From Wurfbainia villosa (lineage: Eukaryota > Streptophyta > Magnoliopsida > Zingiberales > Zingiberaceae): DNA of 64,000 bases. The translations under genes were made by a program, and so were the position numbers. Each line of letters begins with the position of its first letter. The stretch's first letter is position 1. Below are positions 55,184-64,000 of the stretch, one piece after another. The stretch is from NCBI GenBank assembly GCA_025175895.1, contig JAKLTH010000238.1, forward strand, positions 5,952,001 to 6,016,000, written 5' to 3'. The notes beneath the pieces were generated by a model. That model saw nothing but the letters and a program-made list of their open reading frames with translations, had not been told where the DNA came from and made no database searches.

Positions 55184-57923
55184 TGTCACGCCCCTAAGGA
55201 GACCCCGCCAGACAAAAATCCAACAGCATCTCCCCTGTACGAGTGACAATCCCAATTTACATACAAGGCCTACACGGCCACTATACATCGGTCAACACGA
55301 TCGGAATCCAAACTCACACGCAGTTATATAATTTGGCCTCAGGCCATCAACCAAAATAAATGATAAACAGTCTACCATAAATCGACTTACCCCTTCTGCC
55401 ATCTGGGCAGGAATACTCACCAAAATCCAATCAAACCAAAATCCGAATAAGGTCCATACGGACGCCAAAAATCCAAATACAAAATCAATCTCCAAACCTA
55501 TACATGTCCTCTAACCAAAATATCCAAACCATAAACCAAATATCCAAAATAAAACATTTACGACGAGTGGGGTCCGGCAGCTGCACTCTCCTGACAGCTT
55601 CATCCTGAAATAGATATAAATCAACGGGGTGAGTTCAAAGAACTCTGCGGGTATAGTAGATATGCAAAGTAAGGTATAGCTAACAATAAAAATATCATGC
55701 CAGTACAGTCTCACATAAATAGGGTATGCAAGCAAGAAATACAAAAGGACTGTACTTACCTGAACCTCCTACCCTGATATAGGAGCATGTGCCTGACTAG
55801 AAGTAATAAAGTCCTGACCATATATAAACATGTATCCTGTATGCATGACAATCATATGCACATCCAAGGCATCAATAAAAATGCAGCAAACACAATACAA
55901 ATGCAATCCGTGCAAATGCATGTCGTGCCAATGACATGGTCACCCCTGACGCCAGTCAACCGCCTCACACGCGATGGTGAAGCCGAGTGGGTAGGGCTAT
56001 GACAACTGTACACTCTGCCATCACTGCTCCTGAGTGACCGAGTGGACAGGATGCTGTCGGAGTACACCTATCCTCCTGCCCCAAACATAGTGGGGGAGCT
56101 AAGCTCTCATCTCCCGGTGTCATAGACCAGAGGAGGGATCCCTGCCCGCTACCACGCTGCCTCATCGCTACCCATGAGCAGACCAGCGGAGCCTGACAGA
56201 GCAACTGCACACACCCTCCTGATGTACCACTAACCCATGAGTGATAGTGTGTGCAGGTCATGTAACTGGCTGCGGGCTCAACAATAATGGAACTCCGTCC
56301 AGCCAGCATGCAATCATGCGAAAATGATGCATGATACTAAAGCATGTAAATCCTACTCAAAACACCTATCCGAATAATATGTACAATCAATATATACATA
56401 TCCCTAATCCATGTACTATGATCCAAATCAAACAGGGAAATATAATCATATCCTATCACATGCATGTATCTAGTAGGCACAGAAAACATACTAGGCATAT
56501 AAACATGAAAAAAATTATTGTAAGCTATCCTAACTAGCATATCAACAATGACTATCTAAAAGATAAGTCAAAATACCCGCCTGAATATATATCCGCAAGA
56601 ATAAGAACCAAATCGTCACATTTGGGGACACCTGTGGCCAAAACACTACATATAACATAATTATAGTCAAGCACAAAATATACAATTCAACGATAAATCG
56701 AATACTTAATCGATTTCCTTTATAACCCAATTGCCCCAAATCAATTTCCAATTCTCCCAAATATCATACCGATCAACCGAATAACACCGGAATCAACCCA
56801 AATCGACCAATCAAGCTCACCCGCCCTAGGAATTCTATCCACAGCCGATACCAACCCAATCACACAACACCCTCCAAATAAAACCCTCACAGCCCCTCTC
56901 AGCCGGCCCCAATTCCTTCCCTACTGCCCTATTCAATTAATTTAATTAATCCGATTAATCTACAAATCCAAATTAATTAAACTCTTAATTAATCCAATAC
57001 ATAATTACAGTTATCTCACCGTGTAAACAGGGGTGGTGATCCTTTCACTGCCGATCGCAGAGAAGACTCAGGGATGAGAAGAAACTGCCGAGAAGGAGAA
57101 ACGGCGAGCCGAGGCGACGGCGCTGGGGTGAGGCGCACTGTCCGGAGACGAGAAGAAAGGGTCGGCGCTCGTCTTTTAGGGCAGAAGAGACCGACGGCGA
57201 GGCTGTGGCGGTGGAGGTCGGCGAACGCGGCTGGGGTCGACGAACGCGGCTGGGGTCGGCGACCTGGGCACCGGGAAAAGCTACGGTCAGAGGCGAGGAA
57301 CAGTCTGCCGGCGCGATCCTGTCGCCGCGGTAAATCGACAAGGCTGGCTCGGGCATGCGCGGCGGTGGACGACAAACTCGCGGCGTCGGGCGTTGGGCGG
57401 CGGTGCTCGCGGGAGTGCAAACGAGGGCTGCGATGGGGGAGAGAAGGCTCGGCCGGAGAAGAAAGCGTCGCCGGCGAAGGAGAGACCGACGGCGAAAACT
57501 AGGGCGCCGACGGAGGAGGGATGGCGTCGGGCAGAAGGAGAAGGACGCGAAAGGAACTGCCGAACGAGGTCGCGGCGGGGAAAGGAAAAAGGGAAATAGA
57601 AAATAGAAATTAGGGTTTCCGATTTAGGTTAATACCCCTTAAATAAAGCCTAGTTATTTTATCCCCGTAGAAATCTCGTACGGAGTCCGTTTAAACCTAG
57701 AAAAAATTCCGGAAAAATTCCTAAAAATCCCGAAAAATTTCTAGGATTATTTTCCTTAATTCCTTGGCCATTTAATTTAGTGTTTTAAATCCCCGTATTT
57801 AACATATATACATATATATGTTATGTGGTTGTGGTCGAAAGACCTTGTATCAACAAGATATTATATCACATACAAGGGAGATGTTGTCCATTTTTCAGCT
57901 CAGCATACTCTTGGGGCATGACA
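55184..57923 (+). repeat. 5' LTR of a Ty3/gypsy-type element (2.74 kb)
   Basis: It begins TGTCACGCCCC and ends GGGGCATGACA, an 11-bp imperfect inverted terminal repeat, and a Met-tRNA primer site follows at 57931. The GC-rich segment 57050-57600 contains overlapping ORFs on both strands, with no recognised protein. The segment 57600-57780 is rich in GGAAAAATTCC-type words. Confidence 0.8.
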
Positions 57924-59141
57924 ATTTTATTGGTATCAGAGCCCTAGGTTGCGAAGTCCACTTTTGGATTTTATTTCGTTCAGACATCATGTTTTGCTTT
58001 ACTCGGTTTTGGTTTTGTGAGTTTTGGGATCTGGTAGTTGCGGATATCTCCGAGCTACAAGGGTTAAGGTATGTTAACTATTATCATATATCCTTCTGTT
58101 GGCTATGCATCTAGTTGTTTATAATAGGGAATGTCATGTAGTGTGTTAGTCACTATGCACAACCGTGGTTTGAGTTAACCACGGGAACGACTTGTTGAGT
58201 CTGTGTGTCTTGGACCTGCTGTTGAAAAGGTGAATTACCTTTGAGAGCCGACTGATACCGAGTCGGAAAGTAGGGATTAGGTAGTCACATTTCTTGTGGA
58301 GATCAAAGATTACAGTATTAGAGATTTTCACTAACTATGCTAGTCAGATCACTACCAGTGGGGTAATGAACAAGCGAGTATACTATTACTGATGCAGATT
58401 GTAGAGGATTAGTATATGGTGTTTCATAAGGATTTTGATCCCTGAGTTGTTCATACGAGGTTGTATAATTTTGAAGGTACTTTTGAGTACTTAACTCGTG
58501 TTATACTGAGAAAGTGGAGTTAGTTGCATACCATTATCGGGATCAAGCCAATACTTGATGGAAGAGTTAGGAAATAACTTTCGGGAAATCACACATCACT
58601 TGGCCACGGTGTAGTGATGTTGTAAGAGAGTATTTCCCCGCATCATTTCTTTGACTCATTATCAGAGAATTCTTGGGCATCAAGTAGGGTGATCGTTTGG
58701 TAATGGGAGTACCATGCAGAGTCGTTAGACTTGCGAGGGTTACGACCACCTAATATCTCAAGAATGTGATCAACATGTCTTAAGCCACCCGCGGTTTATT
58801 GGTTGACATCTTGATCAGGATGTTTGGATCTCCTATCAGATCCTACCGGAAGTCTTTAGACCGAGTCATGTGTATAGAAATGACTCCGTAGCAAGTGGTT
58901 TAAGAGTTGGAGATTTGATAAGCATATATTGCAAGTCAAATTATAGGAATCGAAAATCTTCGAATGTTGGACAAAAGGAGCAAGATTGGAGTCATGGGCC
59001 ACGAGTGACTATTGGAGAGTTTTCCGACCATGGAAGACCGGCTACAAATTGTCAGCATCTTCTCATGTTTATCAGCAAACTCAAAAGAAAGACTCTGAAG
59101 GGATTGTGTGTGTGCAGTGTGGATCACGATGACACAAAGCC
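57924..59141 (+). pseudogene. Eroded internal (leader and gag) region of the gypsy-type element
   Basis: This is where leader and gag should lie after the primer site, but every frame is broken and only short ORFs remain. A possible zinc-knuckle remnant, CVQCG, occurs near 59111-59125. The sequence is interrupted at 59142 by the second gag-only element. Assignment as gag rests on position more than on sequence. Confidence 0.4.
57931..57943 (+). other. Primer-binding site of the gypsy-type element
   Basis: TGGTATCAGAGCC, an exact match to the complement of the plant initiator Met-tRNA 3' end, seven bases after the LTR. Confidence 0.9.
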
Positions 59142-60699
59142 TGTTGGTGCAATCGACTCAGGTCACGATTGATCAGACTCGAGTTTGACTCGAGCAATAT
59201 TTTGATATTTGACATTGATGTCTGATAATGTTTTGGGGAGATTATTGATGCAATCGACCCAGGTCATGATTGACCGGACTCGAGTTTGACTCGAGAGGGG
59301 ATTTTGATGGTTGACTGGAGTTGACCATTTCATGGAAAGTCCAAGTCTTGAGTACTTGGCATGTAAAGTCCAAGCATGGGTCTTGGCAAGGAAAAGTCCA
59401 AGCATATGTCTTAGCATGTAAAGTCCAACATGGGTTGGCAAGGGAAAGTCCAAGCTTGAGTCTTGGCATTTGGAAAGTCCAAGGGTGTAGTCTTGGCAGT
59501 GAAAGTCCAAGTCATGAGTACTTGGCATTTGGGAAGTCCAAGGGGTTTGATATTGGCGGCGTAAAGCCCAAGGGTGGAGTCTTGGCAGCATAAGTCCAAT
59601 GGTTGGCGGTGTTAAAGTCCAAGCGGAGTCTTGGCAGCATAAGTCCAATGTGCCTTGGCGGTGTAGACACCGTTAGCATGACATAGCCGATGGAAGCACC
59701 TAAAATCTAGCGCATGAATGAACAAGTCATGGATGACTTGGAGGGATCTGATAGGCACGAGGCTGACGGAAGTAGCTAGAAGGCTTAGGTCTAGGCTAAG
59801 GGAGGTCTAGCAAGTAAGGGGGAACCATACTTGGGTTAAAACCTCATGTTTGAGGTGTATCAGTTGACCGGTACCATGTCACAGTCGACTGGTGTGAGTC
59901 AACTAGGATTTGACTGCGGGAAGTATCCTAGCAGTCGACTGCCAAAGGTGGGTAGTAGACTGTTGGCTTTAGCAGTCGACTGATCAAGGTGATCAGTCGA
60001 CTGATGGCCAGAATTTCGGGCACAAAATGTTCTCCAGTCGAGTGATCAACCCGACCACTCAACTGGTTGAGACACCAGTCGACTAATGGTGTATCCGTTG
60101 GATTTTTCCAGCGTGGATGTAGCCATTGTCTCACGACAACAGATGGGCATCATCGGTCGATGGTCTGGTGATCCGATCGATAAGCAAAATCCCGATTGCA
60201 AGTTATAAAGGCAGCTCGAAAGAGGGATTTTGGCAAGCATTTCTTGAGGAGTTTTGAGGCGAATTGCTGGTGTAATTCAGGGTCTCCAAGTGCAACTCAA
60301 GCAACCACAAAGTAAGCAATCCAAAAGCTCTTGTAAAGTTGTTTTCTTTACTTGTATTGCATTTTATTGTTGTATCTTGCTTGTATTTGTTTCTTACTAT
60401 TGTAAGAGTTATTGTACGAGATTTCTTCACCTCCGGATTGTTCCGAGAAGGAGCTTATTTGATTAGCAGTGCGTGTTTGCATTGCTAGGGCTTTTAGAGC
60501 CCAATCCATGGAGTATGAACCATTCAGTTCCGAACCACGTTATATCTTGTGTAGTGCTTGTATTTGTGTTGTATTTGTTTTATTATTTCTATTTTCGATG
60601 CGTATAACACATTTTGTAGAAAGCACGCAACGAATTCCATCGACGCATTGAAACGAGCTATTCACCCCCCCCCCTCTAGCGGTCACCAAATCCTCAACA
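59142..60699 (+). repeat. 5' LTR of element 2
   Basis: Runs from TGTTGGTGCAATCGAC to AATCCTCAACA, 1558 bp. A second start-like junction (GGGGAGATTATTGATGCAATC) lies 101 bases in. Then come the AGTCCAAG minisatellite (59330-59650), GTCGACTG palindromes (59885-60090), a TATA-like TTATAAAG near 60204, CACCTCCGG near 60430 and a C run at 60665-60674. Confidence 0.88.
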
Positions 60700-60700
60700 A

Positions 60701-60713
60701 TTGGTATCAAAGC
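60701..60713 (+). other. Primer-binding site of element 2
   Basis: TTGGTATCAAAGC, one mismatch from the initiator Met-tRNA complement TGGTATCAGAGC, just after the LTR. Confidence 0.85.
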
Positions 60714-60765
60714 CCGGGGCTCTTCTACGGCTTCACATCCGAGGGAGCACGCTAGAGGGAACAAG

Positions 60766-62414
60766 ATGGAATTTGAAGGAAAATTAGGATGGGACATCCA
60801 CACACTGCCACCATACGATCAAGAGGATTTTCCAGCATGGAGGGAAAGAATAGAGAACTTCTTGATGATGGACATAGAAGATTGGCTCATCATCATGGAA
60901 GGCTTTGAGCCTCCTAGAGATAAGAAGGGAAATGTCATGAAGTTGAAGAAGTGGACACAAGAGCAACGTCTCAAGTTCAAGACCGAAGTCAAGGTAATAA
61001 AGCTTTTAGAAGATTTGATACCTAATGACATTTTGTGCAAGTTAGGAGATTACATGGATGCCAAGGAGCTATGGAGCAAGTTGGCAAGATTCCATGAGGA
61101 GTCTCACTCGGTACAAGAAGAAGAAAGCTCTTCCTCACAAGAAAGTGAGGATTTGGAATCATCATCTGGATCGAGATCGGAAGTTGAAGAGGAGTCAACA
61201 TCTGGGTTAAGAGAAGAGGTGGAATTGGAAGAAGCCTCCACCTCTAGGATTGAGAGGGAGGAGATTAGACCTTCCACACCGGAGGAACCTCAAGAAGAAC
61301 CATCCACCTTCGGTTGAGAGGAAGAGGAAGCTCGGGACTCCCCTACCATGGAAGGTAACTCAAACACACCATTTCAAAATAAAATTCATATAATATGTTT
61401 TGAGTGTAGGGAGTTTGGGCACTATAAGAGCAAGTGCCCAAAGAAGGTCAAGAAAAGTCCATCGGTGCCTAAAAGTCAAGAAAGTCAAAGAATGCCAATG
61501 TCCCCACCAAGAAGACCAAGGAGCTCGTAGTATGCTTCAAGTGTCATAAAAAGGGGTACTACAGAAGTCAATGCCCTAGGAAGAAGGGAATCAAAGATAA
61601 GGAAGGAGCATCACATGTAGGGGGAGCTAAGGCTAACCCTAAGGTATATTTTAATAATGCACCTTCTAGTTTAAATGTCAAAAAGCATGCTAGTAACAAT
61701 AAATATTTTTGTCTAGGTGCTAAGAGTGTTAATTTTTTAAATAAGGAGAAATTTGGGACTAATGTCCCTAGAAAGACTTTACCTAGGACAAGCATTAAGA
61801 AAATTGAGGACCATCTAAGTTTTAACCCCAAATGGACTAAGCATATGCCTAGAAAGAACAATGCCCAAAGATTAAATCAAAATTCAAAAATTGGACAATT
61901 AGAGTTGGAAAATCAAGCCTTGAGGTCAAGGCTTGAGAAACTTGAAAAGACCCTTGTAAAAATGACAAATCAAATGCAAATGTCAAATGGTCAAACTCTA
62001 GGGTCTAGAAGTCAAAGTCAAAATTTAGGGCATAGGAGACAAGAGTCAACCAAGGGCAAAAAAGGTTTGAGTCACAAACCTAAGCCTAAGGTGACTTATA
62101 ATAGTGTTTCATTTGATTATGGAACACAAACTAGGTCTAGAAAAACCAAGGTTACTAGGAAAGTCATCTCTAAGAGTAACCAAGGTATATGCCTAGTGGC
62201 TAGGGTTTCGAAAAAACCTAGGGTGGCCACTAAGAAGGTTACAAGGGGAGTCACTCCTAGAGTGAACCTAGGCAAAACCCAAATGACCAAGGCTCACAAG
62301 CCTAGAAGGGTCATTAGGAAGGTATCTAGGGAGGTTATCCCTAAGGAATACCTAATTAACCCAAGGAGCTCAAATAGGTTTTGGGTTCCTAGGAGCATGA
62401 TCGATTTACGCTAG
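60766..62414 (+). pseudogene. Gag of element 2, with a nonsense codon and a frameshift
   Basis: The ATG at 60766 starts a frame collinear with element 1 gag: PPYDQEDFPAWRERIENF, then MDAKELWSKLA and a Ser/Glu-rich linker. A TGA at 61315-61317 stops it at 183 codons. The same frame reopens and encodes a canonical first knuckle (CFECREFGHYKSKC). Near 61481-61484 an A run is one base shorter than in element 1, shifting the frame. After the shift come a second knuckle with Tyr at the His position (CFKCHKKGYYRSQC), FCLGAK, NPKWTKHMPRK, a coiled coil (about 61870-61975) and a basic tail ending SSNRFWVPRSMI at 62414. The lesions differ from those in element 1, so each copy decayed on its own. Confidence 0.85.
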
Positions 62415-64000
62415 ATGGGTTTAGGTGTGTCAACCTTGATTGGAAGGGTAGTTAACCCAACCATAGCAAAGTTGGCACTTTAGGTCATTTTCAAGGTTAT
62501 GGTTACCTTGGGAATGTGTTTTGATCTTAAATCCTAAAGGTTTTTAGGATGTGCCAATACTATTTAAGAAGTTTGAAAATTCAATCAAATTGGCACAATT
62601 TAGGTTTAGAGGTATTGGTGTGTCATTTTGGATTTTTGGCACACTTGGAAAATTTGGGTAATATGACAAAATATACTTAATTATATCAAATGGCAACAAA
62701 TATTAAAATTTAGGTATTATTATACCTATATATTTTATTTGTCATGCTTTGTTTGTCATATAACATGTCATGACATCATATTTATTTTTAATCATTTAAT
62801 ATGTCATGATCATGTTTAGGATTTAGGTTTTAATATCATGTATGCTTAGATTCCATCATATGTCATGACATCATGATCATTGGTCATGTTTTATTTATGT
62901 TATCATTTATGTCATGATCATTCATGCATTTAAAATAATTAAAATTGATTTAAGGACAATGGCATAACTTGAAGTCTCATTTATAAGGGAATCAATCAAG
63001 TAGTGTTGTCTTAGAAAATGCATGAGGCCTTAGTTTAAGATAAACAAAAACTCACATCTCACATCTAAATTGACATGTATGTGTATTGATACACTCTAGA
63101 TACATGTAAGATGCTAGGATATGAGTTAAGTTCAAGGTGCATAGCTTTTGCATCTAGATGAACTAAAACTCATCTTATCTTAATTGTGGATCATTGGGAA
63201 AACTAGTGTACAAGTCATGTACATTAAGCCCAAGGAATATGATCAAATATAGATTTTCAAAAATATTTTAAAATCTTTTTAGAAAACCTTGGTGAAGTCT
63301 ATCTTTTGATAACAATCACCATTGATGAAGTTGATACAAAGTGAGCTAAAACATTGAAGTTTTTCTTCACTTTTGAACTTTGTGTCAATTTCACTATTTT
63401 ATGGGTAAAATATTTTTCTAACATTTTTCACCCATTTTATTGCTTATAAGTAATATACATATGAATTTTCACGATTTTTCAATATATGTAGAATTACTTA
63501 CACTTTTTCGAATTTCATTTCTGATAACTAAAATTAATTTGATTATCGATCATCACACTGATGGAAGTCGACTAATAAAACATGTGATCGTGATTTACGA
63601 TAGAGTCGATTGACAGGCTGATTTCGGGAAAAATAAAATTGTTTAGCCTATTTTCAGCTACGGTAAAGTTTCCTAACTACTCATAACCCTAGGATATGCT
63701 TTAAGAAGCATTATAAAGGGTGAAAATTTATTGGATATGGATTAGGAGAGTTGTTAGGGTGATGTATCAAATTTAAGGGGTTGGAAAGATCAATGTTAAA
63801 CTTTGAACCTTATTTTTTATGGTTTAGAGTTCCTATTAGCTTAGGGACTTCCCAAGGACATTATTGGTGCAATGATCAAGGGAGAGCAAGCCTTTAGAGG
63901 GAGGTATCCATCATGGGATGATAGATGTTATTTTTCCTCATGAGGGGGGAAAATGAGAATTTTGAGATACCCAATTTAAAAATTGGGAGAGTTTGTAGGA
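62415..64000 (+). other. Non-coding post-gag region of element 2 (to window edge)
   Basis: It is collinear with 22231 to about 23950 of element 1. Long conserved stretches include GCAAAGTTGGCACTTTAGG, TGTATTGATACACTCTAGAT and AAGTTCAAGGTGCATAG. The CCCTGAAATTAA repeats of element 1 are absent at the matching place (around 63520-63660). No pol frame is seen. Confidence 0.75.

Larger units (their letters stand above)
59142..64000 (+). mobile_element. Gag-only copia-type retrotransposon, element 2 (5' part)
   Basis: It has a 5' LTR, primer site, gag with zinc knuckles and post-gag non-coding sequence, collinear with element 1 (18919-25864). The right edge of the window cuts it before the 3' LTR. 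It inserted into the gypsy-type internal region; the five bases before it, AAGCC (59137-59141), should recur after its 3' LTR. As in element 1, no pol sequence follows gag within the 1.6 kb visible. Confidence 0.85.

Noticed and set aside
57016..57606. GC-rich ORFs of 68-142 codons on both strands
   Set aside because: Overlapping frames on both strands in an Arg/Pro/Ala-biased composition within a gypsy LTR, with no known domain.
21492..61484. Programmed -1 frameshifting in gag at A-rich sites
   Set aside because: The two elements shift at different positions, each relative to an intact run in the other, so independent single-base losses explain it better.

Overview
The window looks like repeat-rich intergenic DNA from a flowering plant. 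Support comes from LTR retrotransposons primed by initiator Met-tRNA, hAT and Mutator-like transposons, a plant-type nuclear tRNA-Thr(AGU) and a cytochrome P450 with plant architecture. The very GC-rich P450 exon sits in AT-rich surroundings, which fits a monocot. Zingiberales is a guess that the sequence cannot prove. Only two host-type loci were found: one intact tRNA-Thr with its decayed twin, and one P450 gene that carries a frameshift. Everything else that codes belongs to transposable elements.

Layout. Positions 1-15460 (copy A) and 32127-51985 (copy B) are two direct copies of one segment, alike along their length by eye and differing by insertions and one deletion. Three solo LTRs are shared and so predate the duplication: 3817-5408, 5808-9551 and 9746-10764 in A. 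Two solo LTRs are private to A (6386-8289 and 11032-12612). A solo LTR holding a complete hAT transposon (39358-44085) is private to B, as is a truncated LTR (48432-48915). The P450 (32965-34649) is present only in B; copy A seems to have lost it by deletion. Copy A keeps an intact tRNA-Thr (15283-15356) and copy B has a broken one (51394-51465).

Between the copies lies a 210-bp higher-order array of hairpin-forming minisatellite units (16195-17815). Next comes the N-terminal part of a Mutator-like transposase (18331-18918), cut by two retroelements. The first is a complete copia-type element, 18919-25864, flanked by a GAGAC target duplication; it encodes gag but no pol. The second is a degenerate minus-strand copia-type element, 25878 to about 32180, with relics of gag and integrase and its own small hAT insertion (28116-28916).

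Right of copy B are two related Ty3/gypsy-type LTRs in opposite orientation (about 51990-55183 minus, 55184-57923 plus). The second has a Met-tRNA primer site and an eroded internal region. That region is cut at 59142 by a second member of the gag-only copia-type family, which runs off the right edge.

The most interesting material is the gag-only retrotransposon family. It has two members here, a conserved non-coding block after gag, LTRs with palindromic GTCGAC arrays ahead of the TATA box, and a duplicated LTR-start junction inside the LTR. The asymmetrically decaying duplication, with its readable insertion order, is the other main result. All identities are by eye; no alignment or database search was run.
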